From Klebsiella michiganensis (lineage in GTDB: Bacteria; Pseudomonadota; Gammaproteobacteria; Enterobacterales; Enterobacteriaceae): DNA of 64,000 bases. Position 1 is the stretch's first letter, and every line of letters starts with the position of its first letter. Of this stretch, positions 26,405 to 33,053 are shown one piece after another. The notes under the pieces were generated by a model. It was given only the letters and a program-made list of their open reading frames with translations. It was not told where the DNA came from and made no database searches. Both the position numbers and the translations under genes were made by a program. The stretch is from contig CP011077.1 in NCBI GenBank assembly GCA_000963575.1, positions 4,278,001 through 4,342,000 on the forward strand, given 5' to 3'.

Positions 26405-27838
26405 ATGAAACAACTGAAGTTACCGAAAGACTTTTTATGGGGCGGCGCGGTTGCCGCTCACCAGGTGGAAGGCGGCTGGAACAAAGACGGTAAAGGCCCA
26501 AGCATTTGTGACGTACTGACGGGCGGCGCCCACGGCGTCCCGCGCGAGATAACCCTGCAGGTAGAACCCGGTAAATATTATCCAAACCATGAAGCGATTG
26601 ATTTTCATGGCCGCTACAAAGAAGACATCAAGCTCTTCGCTGAGATGGGCTTCAAGTGCTTCCGTACCTCCATTGCCTGGCCCCGTATTTTCCCTAACGG
26701 CGACGAGCAGCAGCCTAATGAAGCCGGCCTCAAGTTCTACGACGACATGTTCGATGAGCTGCTGAAGTACAACATCGAGCCGGTCATCACCCTTTCCCAC
26801 TTCGAAATGCCGCACCATCTGGTCACCGAATACGGCGGCTGGACCAGCCGTAAAGTGGTCGATTTCTTTGTTCGTTTCGCCGAGGTCGTGTTCGAGCGCT
26901 ACAAGAGCAAAGTGAAGTACTGGATGACCTTTAACGAAATCAATAATCAGCGTAACTGGCGCGCGCCGCTGTTCGGCTACTGCTGCTCCGGTGTGGTTTA
27001 CACCGAGCATGACAACCCGGAAGAGGTCATGTACCAGGTGTTGCACCACCAGTTTGTGGCGAGCGCGATGGCGGTCAAGATAGGCCACCGCATTAATCCT
27101 GAGATGAAAATCGGCTGCATGCTCGCCATGGTGCCGCTGTACGCCTTCTCCTGTAAGCCTGAAGATCAAATGTATGCTCAGGAATCGATGCGCGAACGCT
27201 ATGTGTTTACTGACGTACAGCTGCGTGGCTATTACCCGTCTTACGTACTGAACGAGTGGGAACGCCGCGAGTTCAATATCAAAATGGAAGCCGGTGACGA
27301 GCAAATTCTGCGCGAAGGCGTCTGTGATTACCTCGGGTTCAGCTACTACATGACGAACGCCGTTCAGGCCGAAGGCGGCAGCGGCGATGCACTTTCCGGC
27401 TTCCAGGGCAGCGTGCCGAACCCGCACGTCAAAGCCTCCGACTGGGGCTGGCAGATTGATCCGGTTGGCCTGCGTTATGCGCTGTGCGAACTGTATGAGC
27501 GTTATCAAAAGCCGCTGTTCATTGTAGAAAACGGTTTTGGCGCGTACGACAAGGTCGAGGCAGACGGCTCCATCAACGATGACTACCGCATTGATTATCT
27601 GCGCGCTCACGTTGAAGAACTGAAAAAGGCCGTGACCTACGATGGCGTGGATCTGATGGGCTATACGCCGTGGGGCTGCATCGACTGCGTGTCGTTTACC
27701 ACCGGCCAGTACAGCAAGCGCTACGGCTTTATCTACGTGAACAAGCACGACGACGGTACCGGCGATATGTCCCGCTCCCGCAAGAAGAGCTTCAACTGGT
27801 ACAAAGAAGTGATAGCCAGCAACGGCGAGAATCTCTGA
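26405..27838 (+). CDS. bglA: 6-phospho-beta-glucosidase BglA
   Basis: A cytoplasmic GH1 enzyme that hydrolyses phosphorylated aryl- and beta-glucosides after PTS uptake. It is 477 residues and near-identical in layout to E. coli BglA. The acid/base Glu is in MTFNEINNQ and the nucleophile Glu in FIVENGFG. The phosphate-recognition segment near the C-terminus (SFTTGQYSKRYG) marks it as a 6-phospho enzyme. Confidence 0.97.
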   Translation: MKQLKLPKDFLWGGAVAAHQVEGGWNKDGKGPSICDVLTGGAHGVPREITLQVEPGKYYPNHEAIDFHGRYKEDIKLFAEMGFKCFRTSIAWPRIFPNGDEQQPNEAGLKFYDDMFDELLKYNIEPVITLSHFEMPHHLVTEYGGWTSRKVVDFFVRFAEVVFERYKSKVKYWMTFNEINNQRNWRAPLFGYCCSGVVYTEHDNPEEVMYQVLHHQFVASAMAVKIGHRINPEMKIGCMLAMVPLYAFSCKPEDQMYAQESMRERYVFTDVQLRGYYPSYVLNEWERREFNIKMEAGDEQILREGVCDYLGFSYYMTNAVQAEGGSGDALSGFQGSVPNPHVKASDWGWQIDPVGLRYALCELYERYQKPLFIVENGFGAYDKVEADGSINDDYRIDYLRAHVEELKKAVTYDGVDLMGYTPWGCIDCVSFTTGQYSKRYGFIYVNKHDDGTGDMSRSRKKSFNWYKEVIASNGENL

Positions 27839-27841
27839 GCA

Positions 27842-27864
27842 AAAGGCACCTTCATGGTGCCTTT
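27842..27864 (+). terminator. Terminator after bglA
   Basis: AAAGGCACC and GGTGCCTTT form a 9-bp stem with a TTCAT loop, starting three bases after the bglA stop codon. Confidence 0.75.
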
Positions 27865-27903
27865 CAAACAAATGACAAACCTCTGGCAATAGAAGAAGTA
27901 CCA

Positions 27904-28000
27904 GACTGCTCGTTAAAAAAACTGGAAAATCAATTCATTGATTTTCGGCTGATAACCACAAAGAGGGAAAAACCACGCTTTTTTTCTCTTTGTCAGCAAC
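27904..28000 (+). repeat. 97-bp repeat, copy A
   Basis: A non-coding repeat whose inverted partner is at 32883-32978. Over a 74-base core about 68 positions agree by eye. Internally it has a small dyad (AATCAATTCATTGATT) and an arm pair ACAAAGAGG / CTCTTTGT around an A-run and a T-run. It carries no reading frame. I do not recognise the family; it is not ERIC or a REP unit. Confidence 0.75.
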
Positions 28001-28031
28001 CTCAAAGGCGCCTGTATGGCGCCTTTCTTAT

Positions 28032-29498
28032 TTAAACGGGCAGGCCAAACCGGAAGCAGGCGCCGCGCTGCGGCAGGTCTACCAGCGAAATATCGCTGCC
28101 GTGCAACTGCAGCATCTGGCGAACGATCATCAGGCCAAGCCCGCCAACCCTAAGCCGGGATTGATTCACTATCGAAGGCCGTACAAACAGCCCCTCTTTA
28201 AGCTCCTGCGGAATGCCAGGCCCACTGTCGCTGACCTGCACCATGACTTTATCCACCTCTTTCCACAGCCGGACAGAAATCACGCCTTTGTCCGGGGTAT
28301 GGCGAATCGCGTTGTCCAGCAGATTGGTCAGCACCCGCTCAATCATGCTGACATCGGCCTCAATTAGCGGCAATCCAGGCTGAATATCAGCCAAAAGCTC
28401 AAGCTGGCGAGTCTGCGCCGGCAGCTCAAATTTCTGGAACACATCCTGCAGCAGTTCGCTGATGGAGAAGCTCTCTTTGTGCGGCTTCACTACCCCATAT
28501 TCCAGCCGCGCCAGTTCAAACAGCGACTGAGCCAGCGCCCCTACCTTCTGGCTCTGCGCGAGGGCTATATCCAGATAACGTTTTTTATCGGCCTCGCTCA
28601 GGGTGGCCGACATCACCGACAGGCTTTCAAGGTAGCCATGCAGCGACGTCAGCGGGGTTCGCAGGTCATGAGAAATATTGGCGATAAACTCACGGCGGAG
28701 CTGATCTTGTTGGGTCAGGCTATGCCATTGCTCGGAGATTCGCCCGGCCATGGCTATCACCCCATGACGTAGCTGGGCAAGTTCATCCCCGTCTCCGCCA
28801 GGTTTTTGCGGCAGAGCCGCCATCGCTTGCATTTCGGCCATGCCCCCTGATTCCAGGGCCTTAACGTGCTGCGAAAGTTCGCGTAGCGGGCGGGTGATCC
28901 AGCGAAACGCCAGGCCACCAACCACCAGCCCCAGGACGCAGATCAGGCTGAGCAGAAACAGGCTCAGTTTCAACACCGCATCGAATTGAGCGCTGTTGGC
29001 CAGCTGATTGTAGGTTTCACCCAGCAGCACCACGTATAAATAGCCCTCCAGCTTACCGTCCCGCATCATCGGCGCCACGCTAAACACCTTCTGCCCGTCC
29101 AGGCTACGCGGGTCGTCGCCATAAAGCGGGAATTTGCCGCCGTTCAGCGCGGCACGCAGCGGGCCAAGATCGACCTGATGGCGCTTAATATGCCCATCCG
29201 GCGCCGCATCACCGATAATGTTGCCCTGTTTATCCAGCAAATAAACTTCCACGCTGGGATTCACCGCCATCAGGTGATCGAACAGCGTGCGCACCGAGTC
29301 TTTGTTCAGTCCGTCCTGCCCGAGCAGCGGGTAGCTTTGGTTGATGTGCTGCGCCAGGTCACCGGAAAGCTGCTGAATAACGGCCTGGCTGTACTGGGTG
29401 CTGGTACGCACCTGAAGCCAGCCCAAAAAGGCGCAGGCGGTCAGCAACAACACGGCAAAAACCAGCGTCAGGCGCCGGGAGAGCGTAAGGATTCGCAT
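28032..29498 (-). CDS. Two-component sensor histidine kinase
   Basis: A 488-residue membrane kinase. TM1 is about residues 9-28, a periplasmic sensor follows (about 29-175), TM2 is 176-198, then HAMP, the phospho-acceptor His277 (NISHDLRTPLTS), the N-box Asn396 (LLDNAIRH), and the ATP-lid glycines SGPGIP and GGLGL. The start at 29498 lies 4 bases after the regulator stop; a longer upstream frame runs over the regulator gene in another frame and was discarded. The periplasmic sensor suits detection of an envelope signal, matching the divergent redox genes next door. Confidence 0.92.
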   Translation of the reverse strand: MRILTLSRRLTLVFAVLLLTACAFLGWLQVRTSTQYSQAVIQQLSGDLAQHINQSYPLLGQDGLNKDSVRTLFDHLMAVNPSVEVYLLDKQGNIIGDAAPDGHIKRHQVDLGPLRAALNGGKFPLYGDDPRSLDGQKVFSVAPMMRDGKLEGYLYVVLLGETYNQLANSAQFDAVLKLSLFLLSLICVLGLVVGGLAFRWITRPLRELSQHVKALESGGMAEMQAMAALPQKPGGDGDELAQLRHGVIAMAGRISEQWHSLTQQDQLRREFIANISHDLRTPLTSLHGYLESLSVMSATLSEADKKRYLDIALAQSQKVGALAQSLFELARLEYGVVKPHKESFSISELLQDVFQKFELPAQTRQLELLADIQPGLPLIEADVSMIERVLTNLLDNAIRHTPDKGVISVRLWKEVDKVMVQVSDSGPGIPQELKEGLFVRPSIVNQSRLRVGGLGLMIVRQMLQLHGSDISLVDLPQRGACFRFGLPV

Positions 29499-29502
29499 AG
29501 GG

Positions 29503-30216
29503 TTACTCACGTATCTGGGCGGTAAACTTGTAGCCTTTACCCCACACGGTGCGGATGAAATTCGGCTCAGCCGGGTTATCTTCAATCTTGATGCGTAGCC
29601 GGTTGATGTGGGTGTTAACGGTGTGCTCATAGCCTTCGTGCTGATAGCCCCAAACCTGGTTGAGCAAGTGCAGCCGCGAAAACACTTTGTCCGGGTGGCG
29701 GGCAAAGAAGTAGAGCAGGTCAAACTCACGCGGGGTGAGCTCCACCGGGAGTTGGTTCAGGCGAACGTCTCTTGCCAGGGGATCAATCGTGAGTGGGCCA
29801 AACGTCAGCGTACCGGCGTCTATCTTGAGGTTTTGGCTCATCGCCTCCTGGCGGCGGAACAGTGCCTTCACGCGAGCGACCAGTTCCAGCATTGAAAAGG
29901 GTTTCGCCAGGTAGTCGTCCGCGCCCAGCTCCAGCCCCAGCACGCGGTGCGTTTCGCTGGAGCGAGCGCTGATCATAATAATCGGCGTGTAGCGCGTCAT
30001 ACTTCTGGCAAAGCGGCAAATCTCCAGGCCATCGACGCCGGGCAGCATGAGATCGAGAATTAACGCATCCCAGCCGCCCTGTCTCAGCTTTTCCAGCCCA
30101 ACATTGCCGTCGGCGGCATGCACAATCTCAAAGCCTTCTTCCCGCAAATGCAGCTGTAAAAGCTCGGCGATATTTTCGTCGTCTTCCACGATCAGTATTT
30201 TTTTTGCCTGATTCAC
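29503..30216 (-). CDS. OmpR-family response regulator
   Basis: A 237-residue regulator: receiver domain with Asp55 (LILDLMLPG) and Lys105 (LAKPF), then a winged-helix DNA-binding domain (LTPREFDLL ... RTVWGKGYKF). The start is GTG at 30216 with GGGGGAC 7 bases upstream; an earlier start would extend into the divergent promoter region. It is transcribed with the kinase and divergently from the cytochrome-molybdoenzyme-repeat protein genes, which are its likely targets. Confidence 0.92.
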   Translation of the reverse strand: MNQAKKILIVEDDENIAELLQLHLREEGFEIVHAADGNVGLEKLRQGGWDALILDLMLPGVDGLEICRFARSMTRYTPIIMISARSSETHRVLGLELGADDYLAKPFSMLELVARVKALFRRQEAMSQNLKIDAGTLTFGPLTIDPLARDVRLNQLPVELTPREFDLLYFFARHPDKVFSRLHLLNQVWGYQHEGYEHTVNTHINRLRIKIEDNPAEPNFIRTVWGKGYKFTAQIRE

Positions 30217-30254
30217 TTTGTCTGTCCCCCACGCCTGGCATAGCCAAAGTTTAC

Positions 30255-30277
30255 ACAACTCGCGTCGGTTAAGTTGT
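30255..30277. promoter_or_regulatory. Inverted repeat in the divergent promoter region
   Basis: ACAACT-N11-AGTTGT lies between the regulator start and the cytochrome gene, inside an AT-rich stretch. It is a candidate binding site for the OmpR-type regulator; OmpR-family sites are more often direct repeats, so this is weak. Confidence 0.3.
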
Positions 30278-30360
30278 CACATTTAATTTAACTTTGCGTG
30301 AGGCAATGGGGAACAAATCAGGCCAATACTCGCTGCATCGAATCACGAGGAAGCCGGACG

Positions 30361-30972
30361 ATGGAAAGCTCAACGCTGCATACCGCCCCAACGCTCATTC
30401 ACCCGCTATGGCTAAGGCTCTGCCACTGGCTGAATGCGCTGGCGATACTGATTATGGTCACCAGCGGCTGGCGCATTTATAACGCCTCTCCCCTGTTTCA
30501 TTTCCAGTTTGCCAACGAGCTGACGCTCGGCGGCTGGCTGGGCGGGGCGCTGCAGTGGCACTTCGCCGGGATGTGGCTGTTTGCGGTCAACGGCGTGATT
30601 TACCTGCTGTGCAATCTTTTCAGCGGCCGCTTCAGGCAGAAATACTGGCCGTTATCGCCTCGTGAATTCTTCCAGGATGCCTTTGCGGCGCTGCGGGGGA
30701 AATTAGCCCACGCTGACCTGAGCCATTACAACATGGTGCAAAAGGCAGCCTACCTGTTCGTTATCGCCGATAGCCTGCTGCTGGTCGTTTCCGGCCTGGT
30801 GGTGTGGAAATCCGTGCAGTTTTCCCTGCTGCGAGAATTGCTTGGGGGCTACGACACGGCGAGATTTATCCACTTTTATGCCATGTCCGCGCTGGTCGGT
30901 TTCGTGGCAATTCATCTGCTGATGGTGGCGCTGGTGCCCCGCACGTTGCTCGCCATGCTCCGTGGCCGCTAA
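30361..30972 (+). CDS. Cytochrome b561-type membrane subunit
   Basis: A 203-residue integral membrane protein with four hydrophobic segments and membrane histidines in RLCHWLN (TM1), WHFAGMW (TM2), RFIHFYAM and VAIHLLM (TM3 and TM4), as in di-haem cytochrome b of the hydrogenase/thiosulfate-reductase type. It should pass electrons from the quinol pool to the periplasmic molybdoenzyme encoded 9 bases downstream. The start at 30361 has GAGGAAG upstream; 21 further upstream codons in frame were rejected. Confidence 0.9.
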   Translation: MESSTLHTAPTLIHPLWLRLCHWLNALAILIMVTSGWRIYNASPLFHFQFANELTLGGWLGGALQWHFAGMWLFAVNGVIYLLCNLFSGRFRQKYWPLSPREFFQDAFAALRGKLAHADLSHYNMVQKAAYLFVIADSLLLVVSGLVVWKSVQFSLLRELLGGYDTARFIHFYAMSALVGFVAIHLLMVALVPRTLLAMLRGR

Positions 30973-30981
30973 GGAAGAAAC

Positions 30982-31743
30982 ATGAGCGATAAAAACGAAA
31001 TCATTAAAGAAGCGACGCAGCTGATTAATAAGCAGCTCACGCAGGAAGGCCGCCGTCGTTTTTTAAAGCAGGGTTTAACGCTCGGCGGCATCGCGATGCT
31101 CACTGGCTGCGATATTAGCGATAACGCAACGGTTGAAAGTTCGCTCAGCAAGATTTCACGTTTTAACGACCGCATTCAGGCGTGGCTGTTTAACGGCAGT
31201 CAGCTGGCACCGGTTTACCCGGAAAGCATGATCGACGTTAACTTCCCGTTTAACGCCTTTTACGGCGAGGATGAAGCGCCTGACATCAGCGGCGACAGCT
31301 ATCGCCTTGAGCTTGCCGGGCTGATTACCGACAAGCGCCCGTGGACGCTGGCGCAGCTTCACCAGATGGCGCAGGTCAGCCAGGTCACTCGCCATATCTG
31401 CGTCGAAGGCTGGAGCGCCATCGGCAAGTGGGGTGGCGTACCTTTTGCCCTGTTCCTGAAAGGGATTGGCGCCGATCTGCGAGCCAAATACGTCAGCTTT
31501 AAATGTGCGGATGATTACTACACCAGTATTGATATGGCCACCGCGCTGCACCCGCAAACGCTGATTGCGTTGACCTGGGATGGCAAAGTGCTGCCGCGCA
31601 AATATGGCTACCCGATGAAACTGCGCATCCCAACCAAACTCGGCTACAAGAACCCGAAGCATATTCAGGTTATTGAAGTCACTAATCGCTACCCCGGCGG
31701 CTACTGGGAAGACCAGGGCTATAACTGGTTCGGCGGTAGTTAA
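30982..31743 (+). CDS. Tat-exported molybdopterin oxidoreductase, sulfite-oxidase fold
   Basis: A 253-residue enzyme of the sulfite-oxidase/MsrP superfamily. The molybdenum-ligand Cys140 sits in RHICVEGWS. The N-terminus has a twin-arginine motif (GRRRFLKQ, 23-30), and the hydrophobic stretch ends in a lipobox LTGC (Cys43). Residue +2 after that cysteine is Asp, the inner-membrane retention signal in enterobacteria. It is therefore predicted to be a lipid-anchored periplasmic enzyme on the inner membrane, beside its cytochrome b. The substrate is not certain; methionine sulfoxide in the downstream repeat protein is the attractive candidate. Confidence 0.88.
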   Translation: MSDKNEIIKEATQLINKQLTQEGRRRFLKQGLTLGGIAMLTGCDISDNATVESSLSKISRFNDRIQAWLFNGSQLAPVYPESMIDVNFPFNAFYGEDEAPDISGDSYRLELAGLITDKRPWTLAQLHQMAQVSQVTRHICVEGWSAIGKWGGVPFALFLKGIGADLRAKYVSFKCADDYYTSIDMATALHPQTLIALTWDGKVLPRKYGYPMKLRIPTKLGYKNPKHIQVIEVTNRYPGGYWEDQGYNWFGGS

Positions 31744-31779
31744 TTCTAATCACTCACTGAAAAATGAAGGAAATACATC

Positions 31780-32052
31780 ATGAAAAAGATCTACGCTGCC
31801 CTGCTGTGCTCCACCATGCTGTTCGGTATTGCTGGGGCTAAGGCTGCGGACTCGATGAGCAAAGATTCCATGGCCAAAGACGGCATGGGCAAAATGACCC
31901 ACACCTGTAAAGACGGTATGAACAAGGACGGCATGAAGAAAGATTGCATGTCCAAAGACGGCATGAAGAAAGACGGGATGAGTAAAGACCATATGGGCAA
32001 AGACAGCATGGCCAAAGACGGTATGGCGAAAGACAGCATGAGCAAGCAATAA
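31780..32052 (+). CDS. Periplasmic pentapeptide MXKDX repeat protein
   Basis: A 90-residue protein. A signal peptide of about 23 residues ends GAKAA; the mature 67 residues are twelve D-x-M-x-K units with one irregular MTHTCK insert. Thirteen of 67 mature residues are Met, with two Cys and two His. It belongs to the MXKDX pentapeptide repeat family by inspection. Methionine-rich periplasmic peptides of this kind (MrpX in Azospira) quench hypochlorite and are recycled by a sulfite-oxidase-fold reductase with a cytochrome b. The gene order here is the same, 36 bases after the molybdoenzyme, with a GAAGGAAA ribosome site. A metal-binding role is the alternative. Confidence 0.9.
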   Translation: MKKIYAALLCSTMLFGIAGAKAADSMSKDSMAKDGMGKMTHTCKDGMNKDGMKKDCMSKDGMKKDGMSKDHMGKDSMAKDGMAKDSMSKQ

Positions 32053-32058
32053 GCCTTA

Positions 32059-32092
32059 CGCTACGCCAGTCTCACCCTCTTCTGGCGTAGCG
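32059..32092. terminator. Hairpin after the repeat-protein gene
   Basis: CGCTACGCCAG and CTGGCGTAGCG form an 11-bp stem with a 12-base loop, between the convergent repeat-protein gene and ygfF. Flanking T content is modest. Confidence 0.65.
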
Positions 32093-32095
32093 AAC

Positions 32096-32839
32096 TTATT
32101 TCCCTCCGGCCGCATCAATAAAGGTGCCGGTCACGTAGGATGACTTCTCGCTCAGTAGCCAAAGAATAGCCTCCGCTATCTCTTCTGGCTGGCCGCCCCG
32201 CTGCATTGGCAATGCCGTTTTCACCCGATCTACTCGCCCCGCTTCTCCGCCGGAGGCATGCATTTCGGTATAAATAAAACCGGGCCGCACGCCGTTCACG
32301 CGAATGCCCTGCGCGGCAACTTCTACCGCCAGCCCGGTGGTCAGCGTATCGACCGCCCCTTTAGACGCTGCGTAGTCCACGTATTCACCCGCCGCCCCTA
32401 AACGGGATGCGGCAGAAGAGACGTTCACAATTGCTCCGCCTTCCCCGCCGTGGCGCCAGGCCATGCGCTTCACCGCTTCCCGGCAGCAGAGAAAATACCC
32501 GGTAACATTCGTCGCCAGCACGCGATTAATACGTTCCGCCGTCAGGTTCTCAATGGTCGATTGCTGGAACAAGATCCCGGCGTTGTTCACCAGCGCGGTA
32601 AGCGGCCCGAATGCATTATCGATTTCGACGAACATCGCCATCACCTGAAGCTCGTCGGCAATGTCAGCCCGTAGCGCGAGCGCCTCGCCGCCGTTGGCAA
32701 TAATCGTATTCACCACGTCATCCGCAGCCTGCTTATTGCGAAGGTAGTTCACCACCACTTTATAACCGTGCTGAGCCAGCAAAAGCGAGGTGGCTTTGCC
32801 GATTCCCCGGCTGCCGCCGGTAACCAAAGCTATCTTCAT
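32096..32839 (-). CDS. ygfF: SDR-family oxidoreductase YgfF
   Basis: A 247-residue short-chain dehydrogenase. The NAD(P) motif TGGSRGIG is at the N-terminus, NNAG follows, and the catalytic Ser and YVDYAASK give the Tyr-x3-Lys pair. The substrate is unknown; it is annotated by homology as a putative glucose/ribitol-type dehydrogenase. The start at 32839 (MKIALVTGG) gives the E. coli length. Confidence 0.93.
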   Translation of the reverse strand: MKIALVTGGSRGIGKATSLLLAQHGYKVVVNYLRNKQAADDVVNTIIANGGEALALRADIADELQVMAMFVEIDNAFGPLTALVNNAGILFQQSTIENLTAERINRVLATNVTGYFLCCREAVKRMAWRHGGEGGAIVNVSSAASRLGAAGEYVDYAASKGAVDTLTTGLAVEVAAQGIRVNGVRPGFIYTEMHASGGEAGRVDRVKTALPMQRGGQPEEIAEAILWLLSEKSSYVTGTFIDAAGGK

Positions 32840-32861
32840 GTCACTCTCCAGAAACAAGAAA

Positions 32862-32881
32862 GGGCACCGAAGTGCCCTAAT
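32862..32881. terminator. Hairpin upstream of ygfF
   Basis: AGGGCAC and GTGCCCT form a stem around CGAA. It resembles the hairpin at 33016-33039 in stem sequence and may be a duplicated terminator unit following gcvP. Confidence 0.45.
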
Positions 32882-32882
32882 T

Positions 32883-32978
32883 GTTGATGACAAAGAGGGA
32901 AAAATCGTGGTTTTTTCCTCTTTGTGGTTATCAGCCGAAAATCAATAAATTGATTTCCTTATTTTTTGACGAATCGTC
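32883..32978 (-). repeat. 97-bp repeat, copy B (inverted)
   Basis: The reverse complement of this segment matches 27904-28000, with about 68 of 74 core positions identical by eye. Its outer end has an extra perfect dyad (GACGATTCGTC). It lies between gcvP and ygfF. Together the two copies bracket the two-component/molybdoenzyme block and ygfF. Confidence 0.75.
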
Positions 32979-33015
32979 AGGTATTTCTACTCTCACCAGC
33001 GGTTTGTCAGCAGTC

Positions 33016-33039
33016 TGAAGGGCCCCGAAGTGCCCTTCA
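33016..33039 (-). terminator. Hairpin after gcvP
   Basis: TGAAGGGC and GCCCTTCA form an 8-bp stem 15 bases beyond the gcvP stop codon on the minus strand. The following T-run is weak. Confidence 0.55.
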
Positions 33040-33053
33040 TCACATTGTTAAAA

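Noticed and set aside
26435..27889. A 484-codon minus-strand frame across bglA
   Set aside because: High-GC codon bias in bglA leaves an open antisense frame. The bglA product matches E. coli over its full length.
28032..29729. Sensor kinase read with 77 extra N-terminal residues
   Set aside because: Those codons overlap the response-regulator gene in another frame and lack kinase character. The ATG at 29498 follows the regulator stop by four bases.
31750..32049. Repetitive minus-strand frame (HAVFxH repeats) opposite the MXKDX gene
   Set aside because: Any 15-bp tandem repeat is open on both strands. Only the plus-strand frame has a signal peptide, a ribosome site and a known family.
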